From contig JAJRTX010000297.1 of assembly GCA_021545665.1 (NCBI GenBank), positions 1-17,129 on the forward strand: DNA of 17,129 bases. Reading direction: 5' to 3'. This document shows positions 1 through 7,798 of the stretch, one piece after another. The notes under the pieces are model-generated. The model worked only from the letters and a program-made list of their open reading frames with translations. It made no database searches and was not told the origin of the DNA. Origin of the DNA: Zetaproteobacteria bacterium (GTDB taxonomy: Bacteria; Pseudomonadota; Zetaproteobacteria; Mariprofundales; Mariprofundaceae). Position 1 is the stretch's first letter, and each line of letters begins with the position of its first letter. A program made the translations under genes and the position numbers.

Positions 1-478
1 CGATTTTCAGGGTGAGTTATTCGACTGGTTGGGCATCAGGGGAGAGGGGCATACCAATGATCCGGATCAGGCAGGGCAGGGGAGGCGTGTTGAATTTGCG
101 TTGGGACTGGAGCACCGCTGGGAAAGCAGTTTCACGCTGCGCATTGAGCAATTTCACCACGGCGGCGGTTCGAGAGATGTCGCTAACTATCAGTTGACCG
201 GCGCTGCCCAGGGGCTATATCTGGCCAGGCATTACACGGCTGTCGGAGTTTCATATGAAGTCACAGCACTGCTCAATGGTGATGTGACAGGCATTTATAA
301 TTGGATGGATCATTCGTCACTACTGGCTCTGTATCTGCTTTATTCATTGTCCAATGAATCAGAACTGGCACTGAGCGGTACGATTCCCAATGGCAAAAAG
401 CCTGTTGCTGCGAAGGTGCGCAGTGAGTTCGGTCTCTATCCTGCCTCGGTATCCATTGAGTTTAGAGCTTATTTCTAG
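1..478 (+). CDS. Outer-membrane beta-barrel protein, C-terminal fragment
   Basis: The reading frame is open from base 2 at the window edge, so the gene starts upstream and only its last 158 residues are visible. The sequence alternates hydrophobic and polar residues in short stretches separated by Gly/Asn/Asp-rich turns, the pattern of amphipathic beta strands. The last residue is phenylalanine (ending RAYF), the classic C-terminal signature used by the BAM machinery for outer-membrane barrels. No specific porin or transporter family could be named. A TTG at 29 could be called as a start, but the frame continues upstream with no stop, so truncation by the window is the better reading. The stop lies 3 bp from the stop of the convergent cyclic-nucleotide-binding-type gene. 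What I see is barrel-like composition and the terminal Phe; outer-membrane location is inferred. Confidence 0.6.
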   Translation, partial: DFQGELFDWLGIRGEGHTNDPDQAGQGRRVEFALGLEHRWESSFTLRIEQFHHGGGSRDVANYQLTGAAQGLYLARHYTAVGVSYEVTALLNGDVTGIYNWMDHSSLLALYLLYSLSNESELALSGTIPNGKKPVAAKVRSEFGLYPASVSIEFRAYF

Positions 479-481
479 CGT

Positions 482-1567
482 TTAGCTCTGAAGCGCAGTT
501 GAACGATTGTCGCCAACCTGTTCTATATGCTGCTCGAATGATGTATAGACATTCATGAAAGACTGAAAAATATTTTCCGGTATACGGCAGACTAGAGTGT
601 GTTCTCTGGCTTTAATTTCGGCACTGGAGGGGAGTTGAATATAAGGGCTGACATCACCAAATATTGAACCGGGAGTCAATTCCTCCTGTTTAGCTCCGGC
701 ATGTAACCTGAGTTCTGCCTTGCCAGAGAGCAGGATCAGGCAAGATTTCCCAATCTGACTTGAAATAATAATTTCTTCTCCCGCCTGATATTCGTCAAGT
801 ATAGACTCTTCAGCAGTCCAAAGACGGTCCTCTTCGGGTATTTCTGCAAAGGCTGGAACACTGTAGGTCATAGCATGCACCATGCGGGACTGTACTGTGC
901 GCATCAGATAATCTCCAGCTAGAGGGGAGTGTTGCATCAGTTTGGAGATAGACTGGTCGGAGAACTCAAGTAGTAACAGCTTGTCTATGGCTGTGACAGT
1001 TGCTGAGCGCGGCAGCTTGTAAACACAGGCGAATTCACCGAAAAAATGGCCTGGTCGTAGCATGTTCACATGCTTTTTACGTTCTTTTCCAGTCATGATA
1101 TTTACCTCGACATTACCTTCGAGAATAAGATAAAAAGTCTGGCTTGTTTCTCCTTGTCTGACGATATCCTCACCCTGTTTCACATGCTTGAGTTGTCCCT
1201 GTTTTAAGAAGTCCAGACCCTCTTGATCAGAGAGCTGTTCAATAAGTGCAAATGAGTGAGATGGTTTATAATATTCCTGTGTCAGGGGATTGTTATTGGC
1301 TATTTTAGCCATTTTTTGTAATGAATTTATATCTTCCTTCTCAGGATGATCCAGTTGCTGGCAAATAGTCAAAAAGCCTATGGTCTTCTCGGCATTGCCA
1401 ATAGCCAACATACGGCGGGCAGTAGATAAAGCTAGATTTTGAGCCTGCTCTATCTGATTGCGTTGAAGCAGCATTTGAATCAGCGGACGGGCAATATGCA
1501 TATCTTCCGGGAAAATATTGTGCAGGATTTTATAGCACAGCAACAAGCGATCATGATTGAGTGGCAT
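482..1567 (-). CDS. Protein with two tandem cyclic-nucleotide-binding (CNMP) domains
   Basis: 361 residues. Residues about 1-95 are helical and TPR-like (repeated hydrophobic/Ala spacing). A first CNMP domain spans about 110-220 and a second about 245-345. The first keeps the phosphate-binding cassette well: F176-G177-E178 and P186-R187-S188-A189, where the Glu and Arg normally contact the cyclic nucleotide ribose and phosphate. The second has FGD at 303-305 and PSSA at 313-316, so the key Arg is replaced by Ser and it probably does not bind nucleotide normally. No DNA-binding helix-turn-helix, kinase, GGDEF or membrane segment follows, so this is not a CRP-type regulator. It may be a cytoplasmic sensor or scaffold acting through protein contacts. 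It is divergent from psd (91 bp apart). The start ATG has no clear Shine-Dalgarno. Domain call is confident; the role is unknown. Confidence 0.85.
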   Translation of the reverse strand: MPLNHDRLLLCYKILHNIFPEDMHIARPLIQMLLQRNQIEQAQNLALSTARRMLAIGNAEKTIGFLTICQQLDHPEKEDINSLQKMAKIANNNPLTQEYYKPSHSFALIEQLSDQEGLDFLKQGQLKHVKQGEDIVRQGETSQTFYLILEGNVEVNIMTGKERKKHVNMLRPGHFFGEFACVYKLPRSATVTAIDKLLLLEFSDQSISKLMQHSPLAGDYLMRTVQSRMVHAMTYSVPAFAEIPEEDRLWTAEESILDEYQAGEEIIISSQIGKSCLILLSGKAELRLHAGAKQEELTPGSIFGDVSPYIQLPSSAEIKAREHTLVCRIPENIFQSFMNVYTSFEQHIEQVGDNRSTALQS

Positions 1568-1658
1568 TCTGCAAGTTTAACTAAAGTTATCTAAAAGTCA
1601 TTTGTTGATTTGGTGAAGATTACTTGGGTCGGAGTGAAGTTGTCGCTAGGCTTGCGCA

Positions 1659-2342
1659 ATGACAAAACAACTACCAATTGCAGGGCAACCTCGTAGCAAG
1701 TTGCCATTTGCACCTGAAGGCTGGCCTTTTATTATTCCAGTAACCGTGCTTATGCTGATTGCATTTGCAGTATGCTGGACTGCTACTGCTGTGTTTCTGC
1801 TGCTGTTGTTGGTATTTATGCTAAATTTCTTTCGTGATCCTGAGCGTACTACACCTGAGGGCAGTAAACTGTTTATATCACCGGCAGATGGCAAGGTGAT
1901 TCGCGCCGAAGAAATGGATGGTGTGATCCGTGTTGATATCTTCATGAATGTTTTCAACGTGCATGTGAATCGTGCACCGATGGCGGGGCGCATTACTCAT
2001 ATGCAGTATTTTCCGGGGCACTTTATCAATGCCAGTTTTGATAAAGCCAGTGAAGAAAATGAACGCAATCGTTTTGAAATGGCGTGTGAAGACGGCAGTA
2101 AAATCGCCTTCACCCAGATTGCTGGATTACTGGCGCGACGTATCGTCGCTTATACCGAGGTGGGTGACCAGGTTGAGGCAGGACAGCGCATTGGCATGAT
2201 CCGCTTTGGTTCACGTGTGAATTGCGAAATTCCTGTCGGTTATCAGTTGAATGTAGCAGTAGGGGAAAAAGTCAGTGCAGGCAGCACTGTTCTTGCTCGG
2301 TGCATTGATGATCAGAACGGGGAGTTAGATGCCCAAGTTTAG
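1659..2342 (+). CDS. psd: Phosphatidylserine decarboxylase proenzyme, short form
   Basis: 227 residues, the length of the short (PSD-A type) family rather than the roughly 320-residue E. coli type. The enzyme decarboxylates phosphatidylserine to phosphatidylethanolamine at the inner membrane. A hydrophobic hairpin at about 23-56 anchors the N-terminus. SPADGK at 74-79 supplies the conserved Asp, FNVHVNR at 99-105 the conserved His, and RFGSRV at 182-187 is the self-cleavage site. Cleavage between G184 and S185 should give beta and alpha chains, with S185 becoming the pyruvoyl cofactor. The ATG at 1659 is preceded only by a weak TAGG. The gene overlaps pssA by 14 bp, so substrate and product enzymes are translationally linked. 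Confidence 0.95.
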   Translation: MTKQLPIAGQPRSKLPFAPEGWPFIIPVTVLMLIAFAVCWTATAVFLLLLLVFMLNFFRDPERTTPEGSKLFISPADGKVIRAEEMDGVIRVDIFMNVFNVHVNRAPMAGRITHMQYFPGHFINASFDKASEENERNRFEMACEDGSKIAFTQIAGLLARRIVAYTEVGDQVEAGQRIGMIRFGSRVNCEIPVGYQLNVAVGEKVSAGSTVLARCIDDQNGELDAQV

Positions 2343-3123
2343 GGACAAGCTGCCCAAGCGCGGCGTCTATGTATTACCCAGCCTGTTTACCACGATGGGG
2401 CTGTTCGCCGGATTTTATTCCTTAATCGCAGCTGTTCAGGGAAGTTATGAAGTGGCGGCCTGGGCCATTATGGCAGCTGCGATTTTCGACATGCTCGATG
2501 GCAGAATGGCGCGCCTGTTGCATGCGGAAACAGAGTTTGGCGCTGAATATGATTCGATGTGTGATATGCTTTCCTTTGGTGTTGCCCCGGCAGTGCTGGT
2601 GTATTTATGGGCTTTGGTGCATTTGCCGGCTGAGTTGCACAAACTGGCCTGGCTTGGTGGTTTTTTCTTTGTTGCCTGTGCGGCGGTGCGACTGGCGCGT
2701 TTTAATGTGCAGCTAGAGAATCAGGATAAACGCTATTTTCAGGGCCTGCCCACGCCCGGCGCGGCCTTATTAATCGCCACCAGCGTGCTTTTTCATGAAG
2801 ATGCGGGCTTCGAGCCTTCGCCCTGGCTGTGGATATTCGCCTCGTTTTCCCTGGCCTGGCTGATGGTGAGCCATGTGCGTTTCTGGTCCGGCAAAGATGT
2901 GGATTTGAAGCAACGTAGATCAACAGGGCTGCTGGTATTTATGATTGTGGTTATCGGTCTGGTCATGATTGATCCTTACCGGGTGCCGTTTGCGGTGATG
3001 TTTATCTACTGTGTTCATGGCCCTGTTCTGAGTATGTGGCAAAGCAGGCGTCTGGCTCAATACCGGCAGCAGAGGCGAGAAAAACGGCGCGCATCCAGAG
3101 CCGGGAAATCGGATAAAGAGTGA
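2329..3123 (+). CDS. pssA: CDP-diacylglycerol-serine O-phosphatidyltransferase
   Basis: 264 residues, multi-spanning membrane protein of the CDP-alcohol phosphatidyltransferase family. It makes phosphatidylserine from CDP-diacylglycerol and serine, feeding Psd next door. The family signature DG-x2-AR-x8-G-x3-D-x3-D is exact, from D57-G58 through A61-R62 and G71 to D75 and D79; these Asp residues bind the metals and CDP group. Hydrophobic segments are visible at about 14-36, 42-56, 80-98, 105-120, 130-150, 160-178, 190-208 and 210-230. The tail from about 240 is very basic. The ATG has a good GGGGAG Shine-Dalgarno (2319-2324) lying inside the end of psd. Phosphatidylserine synthase is preferred over phosphatidylglycerophosphate synthase because of the psd linkage and the overall resemblance to type II PssA. 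Confidence 0.94.
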   Translation: MPKFRDKLPKRGVYVLPSLFTTMGLFAGFYSLIAAVQGSYEVAAWAIMAAAIFDMLDGRMARLLHAETEFGAEYDSMCDMLSFGVAPAVLVYLWALVHLPAELHKLAWLGGFFFVACAAVRLARFNVQLENQDKRYFQGLPTPGAALLIATSVLFHEDAGFEPSPWLWIFASFSLAWLMVSHVRFWSGKDVDLKQRRSTGLLVFMIVVIGLVMIDPYRVPFAVMFIYCVHGPVLSMWQSRRLAQYRQQRREKRRASRAGKSDKE

Positions 3124-3128
3124 CTGAT

Positions 3129-3157
3129 TTGACGCTCGCAGGCCAAGGTGGTCTAAT
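3129..3157 (+). promoter_or_regulatory. Predicted sigma70 promoter of the leuA leader
   Basis: TTGACG at 3129-3134, a 17-base spacer, then TCTAAT at 3152-3157: five of six matches to each consensus hexamer with ideal spacing. It lies just after the pssA stop. Transcription would start around 3163-3166, which coincides with the ATG of the leader peptide at 3165. The prediction rests on sequence match only. Confidence 0.65.
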
Positions 3158-3164
3158 TCGCGAC

Positions 3165-3239
3165 ATGAACAATCATGTAAAGACGCTAAACGCTGCAACG
3201 AAGTATTCACTACTTCGAATAGGTCTGTGCGTCTGCTGA
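3165..3239 (+). CDS. Putative leucine leader peptide, possibly leaderless
   Basis: A 24-codon frame, ATG at 3165 to TGA at 3237-3239. It contains four leucine codons: CTA (codon 8), CTA-CTT (codons 16-17) and CTG (codon 21). The tandem pair sits inside the first of the competing hairpins, as expected for ribosome-mediated attenuation of a leucine operon; CTA is the codon used in the E. coli leuL control region. The predicted transcription start falls at or within two bases of the ATG, so the peptide would be read from a leaderless mRNA. The AAGGTGG at 3145-3151 would lie upstream of the transcript. A longer frame from GTG at 3120 is possible if a different promoter is used. The peptide has no predicted function of its own. 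Confidence 0.5.
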   Translation: MNNHVKTLNAATKYSLLRIGLCVC

Positions 3240-3288
3240 ATGGTTTCAGCTACTGATGTACAGGCCGCGGAATTCCGCGGCCTTTTTT
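3181..3288 (+). promoter_or_regulatory. Leucine transcription attenuator of leuA
   Basis: Mutually exclusive RNA structures are visible. (1) Segment 3181-3186 (AGACGC) pairs with 3229-3234 (GCGTCT), enclosing a 7-bp hairpin 3199-3205/3211-3217. (2) An antiterminator pairs 3222-3233 with 3255-3266: 12 contiguous pairs, three of them G-U, enclosing hairpin GCTGAA/TTCAGC (3235-3250). (3) The terminator is at 3262-3288. The antiterminator uses GGCC of the terminator's left arm, so the two cannot coexist. A ribosome stalled at Leu codons 16-17 would break structure 1 and free the antiterminator. A ribosome reaching the stop at 3239 would cover 3222-3233 and let the terminator form. The logic matches E. 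coli leu attenuation and fits the leuA gene downstream; it is inferred, not measured. Confidence 0.65.
3262..3288 (+). terminator. Rho-independent terminator (attenuator terminator before leuA)
   Basis: A perfect 20-base palindrome at 3263-3282 (left arm GGCCGCGGAA), extended by an A-T pair, followed by six T. It is GC-rich and strong. Lying upstream of leuA rather than downstream of an operon end, it acts both for pssA read-through and, more interestingly, as the attenuator of leuA. Confidence 0.9.
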
Positions 3289-3342
3289 GTTTCTGGGTTT
3301 TGGTTAGCATGAATAGTCATGCGCGTTAGACAGGAGAAAGTG

Positions 3343-4887
3343 ATGACGGATCGTTTGCATATTTTTGATACGACACTGCGCGATGGTGAACAGTCACCGG
3401 GCTGCTCGATGAATATTGAGGAAAAGGTGCGTCTGGCGCATGCTCTGGCGACGCTGGGTGTGGATATCATCGAGGCAGGATTCCCTGTTGCTTCGCAGGG
3501 TGATTTTGAAGCTGTACACCGCATTGCCTCGGAAGTGAACGGGCCACGCATTGCCGCTCTGGCCCGCACCATCAATAAAGATATTGAGCGTGCTGCCGAA
3601 GCCATAAAACCGGCAGGTGAGCGAGGTCGCGTTCATACCTTTATTGCCACCAGCCCGATCCATATGCAGGCCAAATTGCGTATGAGTCCGGATCAGGTAG
3701 TTGAACGCGCTGTTGCATCGGTAAAACTGGCGCGCTCGCTGGTGCCGGAAGTTGAGTTTTCAGCAGAAGACGCAGGGCGAACAGAAATGGATTTTCTGTG
3801 CCGGATTGTCGAAGCAACCATCGCCGCAGGCGCCCGGGTGATCAATATACCGGATACGGTGGGTTATATGACGCCCGGAGAATTTGGCGGACGTATTAGT
3901 GAGTTGATCGAGCGCGTGCCGAATTCGGATCAGGCGATTATTTCCGTGCATTGCCATAATGATCTGGGTCTGGCTGTGGCCAATTCACTGGCTGCTGTGG
4001 AAAACGGTGCTCGCCAGGTGGAATGCACTATCAATGGCTTGGGTGAACGGGCCGGCAATGCTTCACTGGAAGAGATGGTGATGATTCTGCGTACCCGCTC
4101 CGATCGCTTTGATATCGAAACCGGCGTCGATACGACCAAAATCGTGCCAACATCCAAACTGGTCAGTAGCATTACCGGCATGCCGATTCAGGCCAATAAG
4201 GCCATTGTCGGAGCCAATGCTTTTGCGCATGAATCCGGCATTCATCAGGATGGCGTACTGAAACATCAGAAAACCTATGAAATCATGACGCCGGAGTCTG
4301 TTGGATTGAATACCAACCGCATGGTGCTGGGCAAGCATTCCGGGCGGGCGGCATTGAAATCGCGTTATCAGGAACTGGGCGTTGAGGTCGATGAAAATCG
4401 TTTGAAACAGGTATTTGATCGTTTCAAGACTTTGGCTGATAAGAAAAAGGATATTTTTGACGAAGATCTGATGTTGATTCTGTCCGATGATTCCAATGTC
4501 GAAACTGAACGTGTCAAACTGGTAAGCCTGCATGCCGCTTCAGGTACGGGTGATACTCCTGTTGCTGCTGTAGAACTGGAGATTGAAGGTAAAATACATA
4601 AAGCGACAGCTGAAGGTGACGGTCCGGTGGATGCGGCATTCAAGGCCATTAAGTCACTGGTTGAACCCAATGGCCGCTTGTTGCTGTATGCAGTGAATGC
4701 CATCACTGCTGGCACCGATGCTCAGGGCGAAGTGACAGTGCGATTGCAGGACGGAGATCGCATCGTCAATGGCCAAGGTTCGGATACGGATATTATTGTG
4801 GCTTCAGCCAAAGCATTGATTGCCGCCTTGAATAAATTACCCGACATGCATGCAAAACAGGTGCATGCGCAGCTTTCAGGTGTGTAA
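3343..4887 (+). CDS. leuA: 2-isopropylmalate synthase
   Basis: 514 residues, close to the 523 of E. coli LeuA. It condenses acetyl-CoA with 2-ketoisovalerate, the first committed step of leucine synthesis. The TIM-barrel domain starts with FDTTLRDGEQSPG (8-20, metal ligand D14), has the metal-binding HCHNDLG at 203-209 and NGLGERAGNA at 231-240. The subdomain with HESGIHQDG (296-304) follows. The C-terminal LeuA dimer/regulatory domain (about 390-514), with GDGPVDA at 425-431, is where leucine normally inhibits the enzyme. I place the start at the ATG at 3343 because AGGAG (3332-3336) is 6 bases upstream; a longer frame from 3319 lacks a ribosome-binding site. It is preceded by a leucine attenuator, so both transcription and activity should respond to leucine. 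leuB/C/D are not in the window. Confidence 0.97.
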   Translation: MTDRLHIFDTTLRDGEQSPGCSMNIEEKVRLAHALATLGVDIIEAGFPVASQGDFEAVHRIASEVNGPRIAALARTINKDIERAAEAIKPAGERGRVHTFIATSPIHMQAKLRMSPDQVVERAVASVKLARSLVPEVEFSAEDAGRTEMDFLCRIVEATIAAGARVINIPDTVGYMTPGEFGGRISELIERVPNSDQAIISVHCHNDLGLAVANSLAAVENGARQVECTINGLGERAGNASLEEMVMILRTRSDRFDIETGVDTTKIVPTSKLVSSITGMPIQANKAIVGANAFAHESGIHQDGVLKHQKTYEIMTPESVGLNTNRMVLGKHSGRAALKSRYQELGVEVDENRLKQVFDRFKTLADKKKDIFDEDLMLILSDDSNVETERVKLVSLHAASGTGDTPVAAVELEIEGKIHKATAEGDGPVDAAFKAIKSLVEPNGRLLLYAVNAITAGTDAQGEVTVRLQDGDRIVNGQGSDTDIIVASAKALIAALNKLPDMHAKQVHAQLSGV

Positions 4888-4894
4888 AGAGAGG

Positions 4895-4930
4895 GGTAAG
4901 GTGTGAAGGGGTTCTCCCTTCCCCCTTACC
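4895..4930. terminator. Hairpin between convergent leuA and accC, likely bidirectional terminator
   Basis: GGTAAGG (4895-4901) pairs with CCTTACC (4924-4930) and GAAGGG (4905-4910) with CCCTTC (4916-4921), with a small internal loop and a 5-base terminal loop. It sits between the leuA stop (4887) and the accC stop (4936). No strong T-run flanks it on either side, so termination efficiency is uncertain. Confidence 0.6.
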
Positions 4931-4935
4931 ATCTC

Positions 4936-6285
4936 CTACAAATGCATCTGATTTAGCCAGCGTTCGAGGAAGTGGATATTAAAATCAGCTTTCTGGAAAC
5001 CGGGATTGGCCAGTAATCGCTGGTGCAGTTCCTGATTGGTGGTTATACCCAGTATGACCAGTTCATCCATGGCTCGTTGCATACGACGGATGCATTTCTC
5101 TCTTTCACGTGCATGCGTAATAACTTTGCCAATCATCGAATCGTAGTGGGGGGGGATGACATATCCGGTATAAAGATGAGAGTCGACGCGCACACTGCGC
5201 CCGCCAGGTGCATGGTAAAGCTCAATTGTTCCCGGTGAGGGAGTGAATTTGAACGGGTGTTCCGCATTGATGCGACATTCAATGGCATGACCTTTCTTTT
5301 TGATCATTTTTTGCGTGAAACCGAGTTTTTCACCAGATGCTATACGAATTTGCCACTCAATAATATCAACGCCAGTAATCCATTCTGTAACCGGATGTTC
5401 TACCTGAACTCTTGTATTCATTTCTATGAAATAAAAGGACTTATCAGGGTTCATTAAAAATTCTATCGTACCAGCACCAACATAATTTACAGCCCTGGCT
5501 GCTGCTACGCCGGCAGCACAAATCTCTTGTCTGGTTTTATCATCCAAAAACGGACTAGGAGCTTCTTCCATTACTTTCTGGTTGTTGCGTTGCATGGAAC
5601 ATTCGCGTTCAAACAGGTGGACAATATTGCCATGTGTGTCACCCAGTACCTGAACTTCGATATGTCGTGGCTCCTCCATAAATTTCTCAATAAATACGGT
5701 GTCATCACCAAATGCAGCGGCTGATTCTGTTTTACACTTGGCCAGTGCGCTGGGCAGCGTAGCTTCTGAATGAACCACTTTCATACCCCGACCACCACCG
5801 CCGGATGAGGCTTTGATAATAACCGGAAAACCTGCTTCTTTGGCTATGCGCTTGGCATCTTCGACATTCATAACAGCACCGTCTGAGCCGGGAACCAGTG
5901 GTACGCCAGCTTTTCCCATTTTCTTCTTGGCGGTGACTTTGTCGCCCATAATACGCATAGATTCAGGCGTTGGGCCAATCCAGACAAGGCCTGACTCGCC
6001 GACAATATCAGCAAATTCAGCATTTTCGGCCAGAAAGCCGTAGCCCGGATGAATGGCTTCTGCATCAGTAAGCTCGGCAGCTGCCATGACGGCCGCAATA
6101 TTCAGATAAGACAAAGCACCTGCAGCCGGACCGATACAGACAGACTCATCAGCCAGACGTGTATGCATAGATGTTTTGTCTGCTTCAGAATAGACGGCGA
6201 CTGAACGAATCCCCATTTCTTTACAGGCACGAATGATACGAACGGCAATTTCGCCACGATTGGCAATAAGAATTTTGTGAAACAT
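4936..6285 (-). CDS. accC: Acetyl-CoA carboxylase, biotin carboxylase subunit
   Basis: 449 residues, identical in length to E. coli AccC. It carboxylates the biotin of AccB using ATP and bicarbonate, the first half-reaction making malonyl-CoA for fatty acid synthesis in the cytoplasm. The N-terminal domain begins FHKILIANRGEIAVRIIRA. The ATP-grasp lid has the glycine-rich KASSGGGGRGMKVV (about 158-171), and the later FIEMNTRVQVEHPVTE segment carries catalytic Glu, Asn and Arg residues. Its ATG at 6285 is preceded by GGGGGA, and only 11 bp separate it from the accB stop. It is the last gene of the TPR-aroQ-accB-accC operon. Confidence 0.98.
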   Translation of the reverse strand: MFHKILIANRGEIAVRIIRACKEMGIRSVAVYSEADKTSMHTRLADESVCIGPAAGALSYLNIAAVMAAAELTDAEAIHPGYGFLAENAEFADIVGESGLVWIGPTPESMRIMGDKVTAKKKMGKAGVPLVPGSDGAVMNVEDAKRIAKEAGFPVIIKASSGGGGRGMKVVHSEATLPSALAKCKTESAAAFGDDTVFIEKFMEEPRHIEVQVLGDTHGNIVHLFERECSMQRNNQKVMEEAPSPFLDDKTRQEICAAGVAAARAVNYVGAGTIEFLMNPDKSFYFIEMNTRVQVEHPVTEWITGVDIIEWQIRIASGEKLGFTQKMIKKKGHAIECRINAEHPFKFTPSPGTIELYHAPGGRSVRVDSHLYTGYVIPPHYDSMIGKVITHAREREKCIRRMQRAMDELVILGITTNQELHQRLLANPGFQKADFNIHFLERWLNQMHL

Positions 6286-6296
6286 ATGTCCCCCGG

Positions 6297-6752
6297 TTAT
6301 GCCAGCGGTATTATTACAAATATTGGCTGGCCATATTCTACCGGAGTAGCATTCTCGATCAGTACGGAGTCAACGACGCCATCATATTCCGCCTCGATTT
6401 CGTTCATCATTTTCATGGCTTCGATGATACAGATCGTATCACCTTTTTTAACTTTTTCTCCCGTATTGACAAACGAATCAGCATCCGGGCTTGGTGAACG
6501 GTAAAATGTCCCCACCATGGGTGACGTTACCGTATTTTCTTTAGTAGCAGGTTCTTCGGCTGGCTCAGATGCCGGAGTGGCTGCCATAGGGGCAGAAGTG
6601 GTAGCGTATTGGGTAATAACAGGAGGCGAATGGGCTGCAATACTGTGCTGGCGAGAAATGCGCACAGTCTGGTCGCCTTCAGTGACTTCAATCTCAGTTA
6701 AATCTGAGCTTTGAACCAGTTTAATTAACTTACGAATTTGTGCAATATCCAC
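6297..6752 (-). CDS. accB: Acetyl-CoA carboxylase biotin carboxyl carrier protein
   Basis: 151 residues. The N-terminal piece [10 protein letters not shown] resembles E. coli AccB, a Pro/Ala-rich linker spans about 40-75, and the biotinyl domain spans about 76-151 with [13 protein letters not shown]114 is the biotin site. The start is a GTG at 6752, not an ATG. CAGGAG (6764-6759) lies 6 bases upstream, and the N-terminus matches the family only from this codon. Two ATGs at 6757 and 6754 are out of frame. It lies 14 bp after aroQ and 11 bp before accC. GTG use may hold AccB output down in an operon where subunit balance matters; that is inference. Confidence 0.96.
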   Translation of the reverse strand: MDIAQIRKLIKLVQSSDLTEIEVTEGDQTVRISRQHSIAAHSPPVITQYATTSAPMAATPASEPAEEPATKENTVTSPMVGTFYRSPSPDADSFVNTGEKVKKGDTICIIEAMKMMNEIEAEYDGVVDSVLIENATPVEYGQPIFVIIPLA

Positions 6753-6766
6753 ATCATTCTCCTGTT

Positions 6767-7222
6767 TTATTGTTTAATACGGCGTAAATGTTCGTTCATG
6801 CCCCTCAGGGCTAATGTATATGAAGTGCCGCCAAAGCCAGCCACAATACCTGTAGCAGCATCAGCCAGCATGGAACGATGGCGGAATTCTTCTCTGCTAT
6901 GAATATTCGATAAATGCACTTCAATAAATGGAATACAGGATGCCAGCATAGCATCACGCATGGCTATGCTCGTATGGGTATAAGCTGCAGGATTGATGAT
7001 AATGCCATCGATACTGTCTGATACGGCAGATTGAATCTGGTCTACAAGTTCACCTTCATGATTGCTTTGGAAACTGGAAATTTCCAGACCAAGGGTATTG
7101 CCAAGCTCAACCAGTTGCTGATTAATGTCAGCCAGTGTCTGGATGCCGTAGTGCCCGGGTTCGCGTGTGCCAAGTAGATTCAGATTAGGGCCATGGATAA
7201 CCAGAATGCGCAAAGTTTTCAT
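6767..7222 (-). CDS. aroQ: 3-dehydroquinate dehydratase, type II
   Basis: 151 residues, the normal length of the small dodecameric type II enzyme. It converts 3-dehydroquinate to 3-dehydroshikimate in the shikimate pathway. [17 protein letters not shown] (10-26) carries the catalytic Arg (R20) and Tyr (Y25). [11 protein letters not shown] (51-61) has the oxyanion-stabilising Asn, NPAAYTHTS (77-85) binds substrate, and [14 protein letters not shown] (101-114) supplies the active-site His and binding Arg. Its ATG overlaps the upstream TPR gene stop as ATGA, with GAGG seven bases upstream. The aroQ-accB-accC order is common in proteobacteria. Confidence 0.97.
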   Translation of the reverse strand: MKTLRILVIHGPNLNLLGTREPGHYGIQTLADINQQLVELGNTLGLEISSFQSNHEGELVDQIQSAVSDSIDGIIINPAAYTHTSIAMRDAMLASCIPFIEVHLSNIHSREEFRHRSMLADAATGIVAGFGGTSYTLALRGMNEHLRRIKQ

Positions 7223-7689
7223 TCAAATGCCTCGCTATCCCACTGTTGCCGAAGGTTTCGGATGTGCTCATTTTCCGGTTGCTCTGACACTAGAAGCTCC
7301 AGCATATTTCGGGCTTCTCCATACTCTCCCTGCTGCCAGAGTAGCTGGGCAATAGTAAGAGAAGCCGGAGTTCCATGATGTGCCGGGATATTTTGTAGTC
7401 TTAATGCGCGTTTGGCACTTCTGATGCCAGCCTCAATATGTCCAAGCTTTCTCTGGATTTGAGCCAGAAGTTTCCAAGCTTTGATTTCTGCAGGCGCAAA
7501 CTCAAGCAGTTCTGACAACAATTGCTCTGCCTGTTTCATTTGCCCGGAGATGATTGCCTTTTTTGCAGCAGCCATGCCTTCAGTTACACCACGCCAGTTT
7601 ACTGGTTGGGGGATAGAGGCCAGGGTAGACTGTTGTTGGCTATTGGGTGCTGAACTGCTTGCTGTTAGCATACGGCTCACGCTACGCAT
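7219..7689 (-). CDS. Small TPR-repeat protein, first gene of the aroQ-accBC operon
   Basis: 156 residues. A polar, Ser/Gln-rich N-terminus (1-30) is followed by helical repeats of TPR type at about 36-66, 70-98 and 109-138, with Ala/Gly/Leu spacing and turn residues such as FAPAE and SEQPEN. There is no catalytic motif and no signal peptide, so it is probably a cytoplasmic protein-interaction adaptor. The stop overlaps the aroQ start, so translation is coupled. The ATG at 7689 has no obvious Shine-Dalgarno, and GTG codon 4 or ATG codon 7 are alternative starts. I do not recognise a named family; the role in relation to aroQ or acetyl-CoA carboxylase is unknown. Confidence 0.75.
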   Translation of the reverse strand: MRSVSRMLTASSSAPNSQQQSTLASIPQPVNWRGVTEGMAAAKKAIISGQMKQAEQLLSELLEFAPAEIKAWKLLAQIQRKLGHIEAGIRSAKRALRLQNIPAHHGTPASLTIAQLLWQQGEYGEARNMLELLVSEQPENEHIRNLRQQWDSEAFE

Positions 7690-7798
7690 TCGTCAGTGGC
7701 GGGTCAATTAAGTTGAATGCATAAATAGGCCAAAACACCCGGTTTTTTCTAATAATGTGATGATTTTTGCTTTTTTTTGCTTCTTTTTGTGAGGTTAC

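Noticed and set aside
12..197. 61-residue plus-strand frame at the window start
   Set aside because: It is in a different frame from the barrel protein that runs through to a proper terminal Phe at 478; composition is not protein-like.
3163..3178. Small hairpin ACATGA/TCATGT as an independent regulatory element
   Set aside because: It overlaps the predicted transcript start and leader ATG and is short; the attenuator is explained without it.
3319..3342. Upstream ATG at 3319 as the leuA start
   Set aside because: The extra eight residues lie over the AGGAG ribosome-binding site that serves the ATG at 3343 and are not part of the family.
4063..4533. 156-residue minus-strand frame inside leuA
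   Set aside because: It lies wholly antisense to the strongly conserved leuA frame, has no ribosome-binding site or recognisable motif, and is a shadow of it.
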